Of a DNA stretch of 64,000 bases, positions 52,211-62,525 are shown piece after piece (position 1 is the stretch's first letter; every line of letters starts with the position of its first letter). The notes beneath the pieces were generated by a model. The model had not been told where the DNA came from, made no database searches, and saw only the letters and a program-made list of their open reading frames with translations. Source of the DNA: Bog-473 sp963745665. Lineage in GTDB: Bacteria; Actinomycetota; Acidimicrobiia; Acidimicrobiales; RAAP-2. Where the stretch lies: contig CAVUYE010000002.1 of NCBI GenBank assembly GCA_963745665.1, positions 1,798,001 through 1,862,000 on the forward strand. The letters are read 5' to 3'. A program made the translations under genes and the position numbers.

Positions 52211-53460
52211 CAGACCTCGATCCGAACGGGGAATCGGTCGAGATAATCCCCGAAGCGAGCGCGGACCTCTTCCGGCGTCACGGCGAAGTGGCGGCGGAGG
52301 TCATAGGCGACCCTCCCCTCCCTTCCCCTGGGATGGGCGACCTGGTAGTCCGTGATCTCGGCCCGTGCCTGATCGGTGAGGGTGATGCCGGCGCAGTCGT
52401 AGACCCGTTCGAGGGTGCCGAGCTCGTCCCCCATGTACTCGTCGAAGAAGACATCCACGGTGCGCGCCTCGGCCAGGAGATGCCGATCGCGCAGCGACGC
52501 ATCGAGCAGCAGGCCGATGCGCTCCGTCCAGTAGTCGCGGTACCACTCGGGACGCGTCGTGCGGTACGACGTGCGCGCGGCGTAGCAGGCCATCGTGATG
52601 GTGGACTGGATGACGGCCACCGGGTCGCGATGGGTCACCACGATGGTGGCGTCCGGGAAGGTGCGCAGGAGGGGCCCGAGTTGCTCGAGGTGCTGGGGTG
52701 ACTTGAGGACCCAGCGCTCCTTGGGGCGGAACCACTGCAGAATCTGGAGCGCCGACTTCATGTAGGCGTAGTGCCGCGTCTGGTCGCTGGCGAGGTAGTG
52801 GTCGCGCCACTGCGGGGCCCGCGCCACCCACTCGAGCGTGTAGCTCGAGAAGTCGGGCATCTGCAGCTCGATCTCCTCGTGCACGTGGTCGGGCTCCATC
52901 GGATGCATTGCGGCGACGAGGGGCGCCGCGGCCTGCATGGCCTCCCAGGCGGCACCGCACCGGGTCCACCGCGGATCGACCCCGTCGATCTGGGCCGGCT
53001 CGCGCGGGTTCGGCACCGGCTCGTAGGACTCCCACAGCGGCATCGAACGGAACCTCGTATCTGCGGCCAGCAGATTGACCAGGTGGGTGGTGCCCGAACG
53101 CGGCAGCCCGACCACGACGACCGGTCGGGTGATGGGGGTTTCGAGGATCTCGGGATGCCGGGTCAGCAGGTCGCGGATGAGCAGGCGGTTGGATGCGGCG
53201 CGCACGCAGTCAGCGAACATCATGAGCCGCCCGATGCCGGTCCGCTCTTCGTCGGCGTCCATCTCGCCCAACTGCAGTCCGAGCCTCTCGGCGAAGGTGT
53301 CGTCCCCGAAGTCGACGAGGCCGGTACGCGCCCGGGCCGCGTCACACACAGCGTCGACCGTGAGCTCGGTCATCCTCGACTCCCCGTAGTCGATGGCCAG
53401 GCGCTGGACGTCGTTGAGGACCGGGGCGGCCAGGTCGTCGATGGCGATGACGTCGCTCAT
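52210..53460 (-). CDS. PAPS-dependent sulfotransferase
   Basis: 416 residues. The 5'-phosphosulfate loop is VVVGLPRSGTTHLVNLLAAD near residue 117 and the 3'-phosphate motif is IVVTHRDPVAVIQSTITMAC near 275. KERWVLKSPQHLEQL is typical of the large actinobacterial sulfotransferase group. Acceptor unknown, probably a lipid or small alcohol. Third gene in the operon, 10 bp after the SDR. Confidence 0.9.
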   Translation of the reverse strand: MSDVIAIDDLAAPVLNDVQRLAIDYGESRMTELTVDAVCDAARARTGLVDFGDDTFAERLGLQLGEMDADEERTGIGRLMMFADCVRAASNRLLIRDLLTRHPEILETPITRPVVVVGLPRSGTTHLVNLLAADTRFRSMPLWESYEPVPNPREPAQIDGVDPRWTRCGAAWEAMQAAAPLVAAMHPMEPDHVHEEIELQMPDFSSYTLEWVARAPQWRDHYLASDQTRHYAYMKSALQILQWFRPKERWVLKSPQHLEQLGPLLRTFPDATIVVTHRDPVAVIQSTITMACYAARTSYRTTRPEWYRDYWTERIGLLLDASLRDRHLLAEARTVDVFFDEYMGDELGTLERVYDCAGITLTDQARAEITDYQVAHPRGREGRVAYDLRRHFAVTPEEVRARFGDYLDRFPVRIEV

Positions 53461-53470
53461 GCCCGCCCTC

Positions 53471-54221
53471 TCATTTGGCGAGGTAGCCGCCGTCGACGGC
53501 CAACGTGCTCCCGGTGATGAAGGTCGCGGCCTCGCTCGAGAGGAAGAGGACCGCGGCCGCCACCTCCTCGGGCGTGCCCATGCGCGGCAGTATCGCGCGC
53601 TCCAGCTCGCTTTCCAGGAGCTGCGGGAAATCCCGCATCGGTGCGGTCATCGGTGTGTCGATGAGGCCCGGCGCCACGGCGTTCACGCGGATGCCGTCAC
53701 CGGCCCAGTGCGCGGCCAGGTTCCGGGTCAAGGCGAGTAGGGCCGCCTTGGCGGCGGCGTAACCGGGCACGATCGTGGTCGAACGGAAGGCCGTCATCGA
53801 CACGAGGTTGACCACGCTGGCTCCCCCTGGCATCGCACTCGCACCGAGTGCCGCCCGCAGGCCCATCGTCAGGCGCATGGCGCCCTCGACGTTGAGGTCG
53901 AGGGCGGCCGCGAAGCCGTCGGGGTCCCATTCGTCCCGCCCGTCGGGGAAGTTGGCGCCGGCATTGTTGACCAGCACGTCGAGCTGGTCGAATTCGGCCG
54001 CCAACTCCTCCACCGCGCCGTGGTCGCGCACCTCGAGCGTGCGGTACGAGAAGGGGGACAGATCGCGGTCGTACGTGCCTGCATCGGGACGGGTCCCCGT
54101 GATGGTGACGTCGCGCGCCGGCGCCGGCGAAGGCCGTGGCGATGGCATTCCCGATGCCGCTCGACCCGCCGGTCACCAGGACCGACGTACCGTTGAAGTC
54201 GAATCGAAGCTGGTTGGTCAT
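53471..54221 (-). CDS. short-chain dehydrogenase/reductase, one frameshift
   Basis: Cofactor loop VLVTGGSSGIGNAIATAFAG, then VNNAGANFPDG, Ser in NLVSMTAFRS, and YAAAK; C-terminus FITGSTLAVDGGYLAK is typical of FabG-like SDRs. The start region and the rest are in different frames, joined near 54115 at GGCGCCGGCG, so the length of 751 bp is one base out. ATG 54221 overlaps the alcohol dehydrogenase stop. Probably oxidises or reduces the same substrate series as the neighbouring dehydrogenase. Confidence 0.85.
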
Positions 54222-55225
54222 TCGTCGCCTCCGAAGGTGATCATGACCTTCCCACAATCCTTCGAGCCCTCGAGGAGGGCCAGCCCCTGGTCGAACTGCT
54301 CGAGGGGAAGGCTATGGGTGATCAGATCCGACAGGTCGCGACGCGCCAGGAGCTCGATGGCGTCCTCGAACCTCGGCGGATATTCGAACGAGCCTCTGAT
54401 GGTGAACTGCTTCATGAGGACCTGGACGAAGTTCGTCGGGACCGGCGCATAGTGCAGTGCGACGAGGGACAGGCGCCCGCCGTACCGCCCGCGCTCGATG
54501 ATCTCACCGAGAAGCCGGTCCGACCCAGATGCCTCGATGAAGACGTCGGTCGCCGGAGTCGGGCCGAACATGAAGGGCGCGGTCCCGTGCAGGCGCGCCA
54601 GCTCGTCCCACATGTCGACCTCCAGCGGGTTCACCGCCCGGGCGGCCCCGAATTGCTGCGCCAGCTCCAGGCGGCGCTGGCTCGTGTCGATGGCCACCAC
54701 GTCATGGACGCCTCGGTCGGCCAGCGTGGCGATGGCCAGGAGCCCGATCGGGCCGCATCCCACGACGGCCACCCGGTCCCCCGCTGCGACCTCACCCTGA
54801 TTTACGGCCTGCATGCCGACGGCGGCCGGTTCGGCCAGCGCGGCGACGCGCAGCTCCATGTCGTCGGGGACGGGGAACAGACGCCTGCCCTTGGCCGCCT
54901 CGCGCACCAGGAGCAGCGGTGTGAGCCCGCCCTCCGGTGCGCCGCTGCCCAACCGGCCCAACTCCTCGTCGGCCGGATGCACGATGACCCGGTCACCGGT
55001 GGCGACGTCGCCGACGTCCGAGCCGACCCACTCGACCACGCCGGCCATCTCGTGGCCCAGGGCCATGGGCCGGCCGGTGATGCCGCCCATGTGGACGAAG
55101 GAGACGTCGGTCCCGCAGATCCCACAGGCCGCCATGCGCACGAGGGCATCACGGGGGCCCGGTGACGTCTCGGGGACATCGTCGAGGCGTACGTCGTGGG
55201 GACCGTGGACACGGATCTGCTTCAC
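54218..55225 (-). CDS. zinc-dependent alcohol dehydrogenase (MDR family)
   Basis: 335 residues. Catalytic zinc ligands in AACGICGTDVSF (Cys) and ALGHEMAGVVEWVGSDVG (His-Glu). The four-cysteine structural zinc loop is absent, replaced by PADEELGRLGSGAPEGG. NAD site VAVVGCGPIGLLAIATLADR with DTS after beta-2. First gene of the minus-strand operon with SDR, sulfotransferase, sulfatase-like and VOC genes. Confidence 0.88.
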   Translation of the reverse strand: MKQIRVHGPHDVRLDDVPETSPGPRDALVRMAACGICGTDVSFVHMGGITGRPMALGHEMAGVVEWVGSDVGDVATGDRVIVHPADEELGRLGSGAPEGGLTPLLLVREAAKGRRLFPVPDDMELRVAALAEPAAVGMQAVNQGEVAAGDRVAVVGCGPIGLLAIATLADRGVHDVVAIDTSQRRLELAQQFGAARAVNPLEVDMWDELARLHGTAPFMFGPTPATDVFIEASGSDRLLGEIIERGRYGGRLSLVALHYAPVPTNFVQVLMKQFTIRGSFEYPPRFEDAIELLARRDLSDLITHSLPLEQFDQGLALLEGSKDCGKVMITFGGDE

Positions 55226-55467
55226 CGGCCTGTCCTTCTCTCGGGCGTGTCGCCCACTCCCCTCCCCACGGCTGCGCAGTATGCCGTGCCGCGGGATCCG
55301 TCGCGGCGTGGGGGCGGCCGCCTCTCCCCCGCCGGCCGACGGGGTGCCCGCCTCGGCACATCCCGTACCGCCCGAACTGGAGCCCGTCCGGCGCGTGCTG
55401 TGCGAAATCTGAGAGGCCCAAGAGACGCATCAGCATCCTGACCAGGTCTTTTAGGTAGAATTTAGAG

Positions 55468-55499
55468 AGAACCCCAAGCGGGCTCACAGCTGGGGTTCT
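55468..55499. terminator. hairpin between divergent operons
   Basis: AGAACCCCA and TGGGGTTCT form a 9 bp stem around a 14-nt loop, 35 bp before the MacA-like ATG. No T-tract on either side, so it may be an attenuator or protein site. TAGAAT at 55456 is a possible -10 for the plus-strand operon; no good -35 is seen. The rest of 55226-55533 shows nothing else. Confidence 0.45.
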
Positions 55500-55533
55500 G
55501 CTTACTGTGAAATCAGCAGTCTGAACTGGGCCC

Positions 55534-56886
55534 ATGGTGAAAACGGGAGCGATCGAGGCGCCGGAGAGCCCAGTGGATATGACTGAGGAACTACCGCTCG
55601 ACGACGAGAACGTGCTGGCGGCCGAGCCTCCCTCGATGTGGCGACGGTACCGCTGGCCCATCGTCGGGTTGGTGGTCGTTCTGATCGGCGGGGCCGTCGG
55701 ACTGACGCTCTGGCTGACCTCGAGCTCGACGCCGGCGACGGGGCTCACGGTGACGACGGTCACGGTCAGCGCCACGACGGGCACGATCCAGCAGACGGTG
55801 GCCAGTTCGGGAACGCTCGAGCCGGCTAGCCAGGCCAACCTGAACTTCGCCGTCTCCGGCACGGTGACGGGCGTGAACGTCAAGGCCGGGCAGACGGTGA
55901 CGGCCGGGCAGGTGCTGGCCACGGTGGACACCACCGCGTTGACGCAGGAGGTGAACGCCGCCCAGGCCCAACTCACGGCAGCGGAAGACCGTCTCTCCAG
56001 CGACGAGTCGTCCGCCGCCTCGACCAGCGCGATCGATTCGGACCAGGCGTCGGTCACCTCGGCCGAGTCCTCGTTGTCCACTGCGCAGACCGACCTCAAC
56101 GACGCCTCTCTCACCTCGACGATCGCTGGCACCGTGGCCTCGGTCAGCCTCACGACCGGCCAGCAGGTCACGGGGACCGGGCTCCGGCGGCGGGCGGCAA
56201 CAGCGCGAGCGTCGAGCGCCGCCAGCGCCGGCCTCGAGTGCGAACAGCGGGAGCGGCTCCGGCTCGTCGAGCGGCCAGATCGTGGTCATCGGCACGGACT
56301 CCTACATCGTCAACGCCACGGTCGACGACACCGAAATCGGCGAGATCGCCGACGGCGATCAGGTCGACGTCACACCGACGGGTGACTCCACGCCCGTCTA
56401 CGGCACGGTGGGATCGATCAGCCTGATCGGCAGCGAGAGCTCCAACGTGACCACCTTCCCGGTGGTCATCAACGTGACCGGCAACCCGACGGGCCTCTAC
56501 GCCGGTGCGAGCGCCGACGTCAGCATCATCGTGAAGCAGCTCAACAACGTGACCGAGGTGCCTACCGGGGCCATCTCCTACGGAACGAACGGCCAGGCCA
56601 CCGTCACGAAGGTGGTCAACGGGAGTCACGTCGTCACGAACGTGACGGTCGGCGCGGCCGAGAACGGCGAGACGCAGATCACCAGCGGGGTCACGGCCGG
56701 CGACAAGGTGCTCGAGCGTGAGGTCACCTTCAAGGCGCCCGGGGGTGGCGTCGGCGGCATCTTGGGCGGCGGCGGGACTACGCACGCTTCGGTGGAGGCG
56801 GCGGCGGGTTCGGCGGCTTCGGCGGCGGCGGCGGGGGCGTGTTCCCCGGCGGCGGCGGCTCCATCGGTGGCGGAGCCGGCGGATGA
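55534..56886 (+). CDS. MacA-like periplasmic adaptor (HlyD family), two frameshifts
   Basis: Membrane-fusion component of an export system. One N-terminal membrane segment (WPIVGLVVVLIGGAVGLTLW), then the lipoyl half-motif ASGTLEPASQANLNFAVSG, a helical hairpin (EVNAAQAQLTAAEDRL), the second lipoyl half TIAGTVASVSLTTGQQV, and a beta-barrel domain. It ends with a Gly/Phe tail (FGGGGGFGGFGGGGGGVF). Pieces lie in frames 1-2-1, with indels near 56185 and 56775. The TGA overlaps the ATPase ATG in ATGA. First gene of a five-gene export operon. Confidence 0.85.
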
Positions 56887-57620
56887 CGATCACTCCCCCG
56901 CAGGGGACTCCCCCCGTTCGGGACACGGTGATCGAACTGGAGCGGGTGACCAAGGTCTACCGGACCGGCACCATCAGCGTGGCCGCGCTCCGCGGCGTCA
57001 GCCTGTCCATCGAACAGGGCGAGTACGTCGCCATCATCGGGCCGTCGGGCTCGGGCAAGTCGACCCTCATGCACATCCTCGGCTGCCTCGACGTCCCCAG
57101 TTCCGGTCGGTACCACCTGGCCGGCGAGGATGTCAGCCACATGAGCGAGACGGCGCTGGCCGAGGTGCGCAACCGGCGCATCGGCTTCGTCTTCCAGCAG
57201 TTCAACCTGCTGCCGTCCATGACGGCCTGGCAGAACGTCGAGCTTCCGATGGTCTACGCCGGGGTGCCGCGGTCCGCCCGCAAGGAGCGGGCCATGGAGG
57301 CACTCGGGCGTGTCGGCCTGGCCGGCCGCGTCAATCACCGGCCCGGCGAGCTCTCCGGCGGCCAGCAGCAGCGTGTCGCCGTGGCCCGGGCTCTGGTCAC
57401 CGAGCCGGACCTGATTCTGGCCGACGAGCCCACCGGCAACCTGGACTCGAAGTCGGCGGCCGACGTGCTGCGCCTGATGGGCGAGTTGCACGAGGCCGGC
57501 CGCACGCTCGTCCTCATCACCCACGACGTCGAGGTGGCGTCGGCCGCCGGTCGCGTGGTGGGCATCCGTGACGGCCTGCTGACCGAAAACGACCAGCGTT
57601 ACCTCGAGAGCGTCCGGTGA
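56883..57620 (+). CDS. MacB-like ABC transporter ATP-binding protein
   Basis: 245 residues. Walker A IIGPSGSGKSTLMHILGCLD, the Q-loop GFVFQQFNLLPSMTAWQNVE, signature LSGGQQQRVAVARALV, Walker B LILADEPTGNLDSKSA and switch His LITHDVEVA are complete and typical of the LolD/MacB subgroup. Pairs with the FtsX-type permease that overlaps its stop. Confidence 0.94.
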   Translation: MTITPPQGTPPVRDTVIELERVTKVYRTGTISVAALRGVSLSIEQGEYVAIIGPSGSGKSTLMHILGCLDVPSSGRYHLAGEDVSHMSETALAEVRNRRIGFVFQQFNLLPSMTAWQNVELPMVYAGVPRSARKERAMEALGRVGLAGRVNHRPGELSGGQQQRVAVARALVTEPDLILADEPTGNLDSKSAADVLRLMGELHEAGRTLVLITHDVEVASAAGRVVGIRDGLLTENDQRYLESVR

Positions 57621-58865
57621 GCTGGCTCGAGACGCTCCGCACCGGCGTCAACGGGGTGCGCAGCCACCGGCTGCGCTCCTTCTTGACCGTCCTCGGCATC
57701 CTGATCGGCATCGCCGGCGTGATCATCGCCGTGGGCCTGGGCGAGGGCGCCTCGGGTGAGGTCACCTCCGAGATCAACGCCCTGGGCTCGAACGTCCTGA
57801 CCATCACGCCGGGCAGCACGACGTCGACCTCGGGCATCCGCGAGGCGCTCGGGCTCGGCGTCCACCCTGACCACAGTCCGACGTGTCGGCGCTGGCCTCC
57901 CCCATCGACGCCCCCGACATCAAGGCGGTGGCCGGCATCACGTCGTCCTCCGAGGTCCTGACGGCCGGGAGCGAGACGGCGACGACGACCGTGCAGGGGA
58001 CGACGCCGTCGTGGCTCACGGTGCGCGGCCGCACGGTCGCCCAGGGCCGCTTCCTCGACAATCAGGACGTGCAGCGACCACGCCGCCGTCGTCGTCCTGG
58101 GTGAGACGACGGCCTCCGAGCTCTTCAGTCGGGAGGACCCGGTCGGCCAGACCGTCGACGTGAACGGCGTGCCTCTCACCGTCGTCGGCGTGCTCACGTC
58201 GACCGGATCGTCCACGTCCTCGTCGAGCACCACCGACCCCGACGACACGGCGATCATCCCGATCACGACCGGCGCGGAACGCATCTTCGGAGGAACCTCA
58301 CGCAACTCGGTCAGCTCGATCGCCGTGCAGGCCCGTTCGTCGGCTGATCTGACCGGGGCCTACCAGGAGGCGGACCATCTCCTGCTTGCAGCTGCACGGC
58401 ATCAGCGACGCCGCCGATGCGGACTTCACGATCACGTCGCAGGCATCCCTCATCGCCGCCAATACGTCGGTGGACCACACGCTGACCATCCTGCTGGGCG
58501 GTATCGCCGCCATCTCGCTCATCGTGGGTGGCATCGGCGTCATGAACATCATGCTGGTGTCGGTCACCGAGCGCGTCCGCGAGATCGGGTTGCGCAAGGC
58601 GCTCGGCGCGACCCCGCGGGTCATCCGTCGCCAGTTCCTGGTCGAGGCATCGGTGCTCGGACTGATCGGGGGGTTGCTGGGTGTGCTGGCGGGCCTGCTC
58701 GGCGTGGTCTGGCTCCCCGGCCTGATCGGAGACCCCATTTCGACCAGCCCGACCGCCGCCGTCGGGGCATTGGCCATTGCGCTGGCCATCGGCGTGCTCT
58801 TCGGCGTGTACCCCGCCAGTCGGGCGGCCACCCTCGCCCCCATCGACGCCCTGCGTAGCGAGTGA
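57617..58865 (+). CDS. MacB/FtsX-like ABC permease, three frameshifts
   Basis: An N-terminal membrane segment in RSHRLRSFLTVLGILIGIAG, a MacB-type extracytoplasmic domain (VRGRTVAQGRFLDNQDV, VDVNGVPLTVVGVL), and three C-terminal helices including GGIGVMNIMLVSVTERVREI and GLRKALGATPRVIRRQFL. Frames 2-1-2-0 need three one-base indels near 57865, 58075 and 58380. All segments match the family in order, so the gene is probably intact in the organism. GTG start. Confidence 0.85.
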
Positions 58866-58925
58866 TCTCAATGCGCACCACGCCACGCATCACACAAAGA
58901 CGAAAGAGAAAGAGGAAACAGGACG

Positions 58926-59882
58926 ATGCAGTCACTGACCAGCCGGAGCAGCAGTCGTGGGCGCTTCATGCGCCTGGCCGGCACGGGCGCCACGGCGCTC
59001 CTGGCCGCCACCGCCATCTCATCGGCAGCGGGGGCCGCCACCACGCCGCCCAACGCTCCCATCGGGGCCACCGGCAGCGTGGCCGCCCTCAGCGGATCGA
59101 GCATGGAAGTCCAGAGCGAGAACTCCGGGCAGACCACGGTGAGCTGGACGGGGTCGACGACGTTCACCAAGTCGGTCACCGAGGCGGTCAGCGCGTTGAC
59201 GAGTGGCGACTGCGTCACGGTCAGCGGGACACCCTCGAAGAAATCCAAGACGACCATCGCGGCGCGCACCATCACCGTGAGCACACGCCAGCTCGTCGGG
59301 GACCTGCGGCGCGTTCGCCGCCCGTGGCCCGGGTGCCGTAGCTGGAGCCGGTGGCGCCGCTGGATCGGGCGGCGGCTTCTTTCGCACCGGCGGTGGCGCC
59401 GGTGGCGCTGGCGGCAGCGCTGAAGGCGGGACTCGTCCGAGCTTCGGTGGCGGTGTGGCGCATCCAACTTCCGCAAGGCCTTCGCGGACCTGGCCATCGC
59501 CTCGGGCAAGGTGACAGGCGTCAGCGGCTCCACCGTCACGATGTCGGGCATCAGCGTCAGTCCGGGCCAGTTCTCCCGGAGCACGACCAAGTCCTCGTCG
59601 AAGAGCAAGAAGCCGGCGACGCCCAAGACAGAGACGCTCAAGGTCACCACGACGAGCTCGACCACGGTCGGTGCCACCCAAACGGTTGCCTCGACTGACC
59701 TCGCCGTCGGCGACTGCGTCAGCGCCTTCGGCCCGTCAGCGACCAACGGATCCGTGACGGCGACCACCGTGCGCATCACCGCGACGAGCGGCACCTGCGG
59801 CGGCGGCTTCGGTGGGCTCGGCGGCGGCGGGGGCTTCGGTGGCGGCTTCGGCGGCGGCGGTGGCGGGGGTACCAATGCCTAA
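58926..59882 (+). CDS. secreted DUF5666-like protein with Gly-rich tail, frameshifted
   Basis: A signal peptide (LAGTGATALLAATAISSAAGA) is followed by repeated beta segments of the DUF5666 type (SGSTVTMSGISVSPGQF, TDLAVGDCVSAFGP) with paired cysteines and a Gly-rich middle and C-terminal tail. First and last parts share a frame; the middle is shifted between about 59300 and 59465, so two compensating indels. Function unknown; its place inside the export operon suggests a partner or cargo of the transporter. The stop overlaps the next ATG region. Confidence 0.7.
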
Positions 59883-61602
59883 GTCGGGCTGGGGCCGCTC
59901 GGGCCACCGGCGCGCCGTCCTGATCGGCGGCCTCGTTGCCGTGGTCGTGCTCGGCGGCGGGGTGGCCGCCTGGGCCGCGGTCGGCAGCAACGCTGCCGGG
60001 TACCGCATGGCAACGGTGACCCGTGCCGACATCGGCACGACGCTCGATGTCGTCGGCAACGTGGAGCCGGTCAGCGACGCCTCGGCCTCGTTCCAGGTGG
60101 CCGGTCAGGTGGCCACCGTGACGGTGACACCCGGACAGCAGGTCACGGCGGGGCAGACCCTGGGCACGCTCGATACAACCGCTCTGAGCGAGACGGTCTC
60201 GTCCTCCGAGTCCACCGTGGCGGCGGATGAAGCCAAGCTGGTCGAAGACGAGGAGAGCCAGGCGAGCTCCTCGGCGTCCTCGTCGGCGTCGTCTGCCAAG
60301 ACCCCGACGTCGGTGCCGTCGTCGTCGACGACGACGACGACCGCCCCCACACGCGGCTCGACTGGCGGTCAGAACGCCACCGTCACCGCTGACCAGAGCA
60401 CGCTGACGAGTGACGAGTCGACCCTCGCCGGCGACCAGCACAAGGAGGCGGCCGACCTGGTCCAAGCCCAGAGCGACTGCACCAGCGCCAACACGGGCAC
60501 CGTGACCGGCCAGGCCACGTGCGAGGCGGCCCTGCAGACCGTCTCCACCGACGAACAGCAGGTGTCGAAGGATCAGACCACCGTGTCGAAGGACGAGACG
60601 GCTCTGGGCCAGGCGCTCAATGCCGAGTCATCGGGCGGCACCACCACTCCGACCACCGGAACCTCCGGCTCTTCCCCCACCCAGGGCGGCCATGCCCTCG
60701 ATGCGGCGAGCGGCGACACGGGCAACACCGGCACCGGCACCGGCACCGGCGCAACCGGCACGGGCGCAAGCGGTACGGGCGCGACCGGAACCGGCGCAAG
60801 CGGCACCGGTTCGTCCGGAGGCAACAGCGACACGCCGGAGCAGATCGCGTCGGATCAGGCCTCCATCGACTCCGCCGAGGCCGACCTCACCAACGCCCAG
60901 CAGTCGCTGAACGAGGCGACCCTCAACAGCCCGATCAGCGGCACCGTGGTCTCCGTGGACATCGCGGCGGGCGACACGGTCAGTGCCGACTCCAGCACGG
61001 ACGTCATCACCATCATCGGCACCAAGGCGTACGAGGTACAGGGCACCCTCGACAGCTCCCAGGTGCCCTCGGTCAAGCCGGGTCAGACCGCCACGGTGGC
61101 GGTCGACGGCACGAACGGGACCATGGACGGCACCGTCTCCCAGGTCGGACCCGTCCAATCGAGCGACGGGGAGTACACCTACCCCGTGGTCGTCGACCTG
61201 CCCGCCTCCAACGACGCGCTCTTCACCGGATCGACGGCCAACGCCGTCATCGACACCGGGTCGGTGTCCAACGTGGTCGCCGTGCCCACCTCGGCCGTCG
61301 AGACAACGGGCACCCGCTCCTACGTCCTCGAGTTCGACAAGGGTGTGTTGACCCAGAAGGTCATCAAGGTCGGCATGATCGGTACCACCTACACCCAGGT
61401 GCTGTCCGGACTCAGCGACGGTCAGAGCGTCGTCCTCGCCGACTATGCCGAGGCCGTCCCCTCCTCGAACACCGACCTCACCAACGCGCTTGGCGGCGGC
61501 GGCTTCGGCGGAGGAGGAGGAGCGTTCTTCGGCGGTGGAGGCGGCGCCTTCCAATCTCGCGTCAATGTGGGCCCGGGCGGCGGCGGCGGCTTCGGCGGCT
61601 GA
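59875..61602 (+). CDS. second HlyD/MacA-like adaptor with long low-complexity insert
   Basis: 575 residues, intact. Membrane segment AVLIGGLVAVVVLGGGVAAW, first lipoyl half DVVGNVEPVSDASASFQVAG, a long Ser/Thr/Asp-rich helical insert with a Gly-Thr repeat, second lipoyl half NSPISGTVVSVDIAAGDTV, barrel domain and a Gly/Phe tail. The hairpin between lipoyl halves is about 250 residues, much longer than in the first adaptor. ATG 59875 overlaps the preceding stop. Confidence 0.85.
   Translation: MPKSGWGRSGHRRAVLIGGLVAVVVLGGGVAAWAAVGSNAAGYRMATVTRADIGTTLDVVGNVEPVSDASASFQVAGQVATVTVTPGQQVTAGQTLGTLDTTALSETVSSSESTVAADEAKLVEDEESQASSSASSSASSAKTPTSVPSSSTTTTTAPTRGSTGGQNATVTADQSTLTSDESTLAGDQHKEAADLVQAQSDCTSANTGTVTGQATCEAALQTVSTDEQQVSKDQTTVSKDETALGQALNAESSGGTTTPTTGTSGSSPTQGGHALDAASGDTGNTGTGTGTGATGTGASGTGATGTGASGTGSSGGNSDTPEQIASDQASIDSAEADLTNAQQSLNEATLNSPISGTVVSVDIAAGDTVSADSSTDVITIIGTKAYEVQGTLDSSQVPSVKPGQTATVAVDGTNGTMDGTVSQVGPVQSSDGEYTYPVVVDLPASNDALFTGSTANAVIDTGSVSNVVAVPTSAVETTGTRSYVLEFDKGVLTQKVIKVGMIGTTYTQVLSGLSDGQSVVLADYAEAVPSSNTDLTNALGGGGFGGGGGAFFGGGGGAFQSRVNVGPGGGGGFGG
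60718..60825. repeat. Gly-Thr-rich tandem repeat in the second adaptor
   Basis: Repeating ACCGGC / GCAAGCGGC-type units encode alternating GTG, ATG (Ala-Thr-Gly) and ASG tripeptides. Imperfect, in frame, likely a flexible spacer. Confidence 0.75.
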
Positions 61603-61688
61603 GCCGATCCAGGACGAGGCGTGCCGTCCACCGGCCGGGGTCCGGCGCGAGCGGGGTGCTGGTACCGTCCCTCACGGTGCGGACACAC

Positions 61689-62525
61689 GTGAGCGATCCC
61701 GCCCTCCTGGTCGACCTGGAGCGCTATCCGGTGCTGGAGCCCGACTCGGAGGCCTACCGCGCCGTCGTCGCGGACGCCCGCCGCCAGATGAGCGAGAAGG
61801 GCGCGGCGGAGATCGAGGGCTTCGTCTCCCCCGCCGGCGTCGACGAGCTGGCCCGCGACGCCGAAGCGCTGGTTCCGCGGGCCCATGCGTCGGGCGGTCA
61901 GGGCACCGCGTACCTGGAGTTCCCGGACTTCACGTTGCCCGAGGACCATCCCCGTTTGCATTTCGCCGACTACCGCGTCCGCGCCGTCGCCTACGACATA
62001 ACCCCCTACGACTCGCCGCTGCGGCGCCTCTACGAGTGGGACCCGATGAAGGACCTGATCGAAGCGGTGCTCGAGCGCGGGCCCATCTACCGCTACGGAG
62101 ACCCCTTCGGCGCACTCAACCTGGCCGTCATGGGCGAGGGCGACCAACTGCAGTGGCATTTCGACCAGACGGACTTCGTCGTCTCACTCGCCATCCAGTC
62201 GGCCGAGCGGGGCGGCGATTTCGAGGTGGTGCCGCGTCTGCGCAGCGCGGGCGACGAACGTTACGACGACGTGGCAGCCGTCCTTCGCGGCGACACCGCC
62301 CCGGTGGAGACGCTGCCCATGCGGCCGGGCACGCTCCTCGTCTTCGAGGGGCGCCACTCGCTGCACCGGGTCAGCCCCATTGCGGGCCGGCGCTGGCGCC
62401 ACGTAGGCCTGCTGGCCTACGACACAGCGCCCGGCACTCTGGGCAGTGACCTGCTGCGAGCCGATCGCTACGGGCGCACCGAGCCCTTCGCCGAGCCGCC
62501 CGAACTCTGGCCCCCACCGGCGTGA
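61689..62525 (+). CDS. 2-oxoglutarate/Fe(II) oxygenase of the HalD/BesD-ArpA type
   Basis: About 278 residues. The iron site is QWHFDQTDFVVSLAIQSAER (HxD) with the distal His in GRHSLHRVSPIAGRRWRHVG, where Arg would bind 2-oxoglutarate. The context around HFD (GDQLQWHFDQ, RGGDFEVVP) resembles the ArpA/HalD group. Halogenases of that group replace the Asp by Gly; here Asp is present, so hydroxylation or demethylation is expected. GTG at 61689; GTGs at 61656 and 61677 are alternatives. Overlaps the next gene in GTGA. Confidence 0.78.
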   Translation: MSDPALLVDLERYPVLEPDSEAYRAVVADARRQMSEKGAAEIEGFVSPAGVDELARDAEALVPRAHASGGQGTAYLEFPDFTLPEDHPRLHFADYRVRAVAYDITPYDSPLRRLYEWDPMKDLIEAVLERGPIYRYGDPFGALNLAVMGEGDQLQWHFDQTDFVVSLAIQSAERGGDFEVVPRLRSAGDERYDDVAAVLRGDTAPVETLPMRPGTLLVFEGRHSLHRVSPIAGRRWRHVGLLAYDTAPGTLGSDLLRADRYGRTEPFAEPPELWPPPA

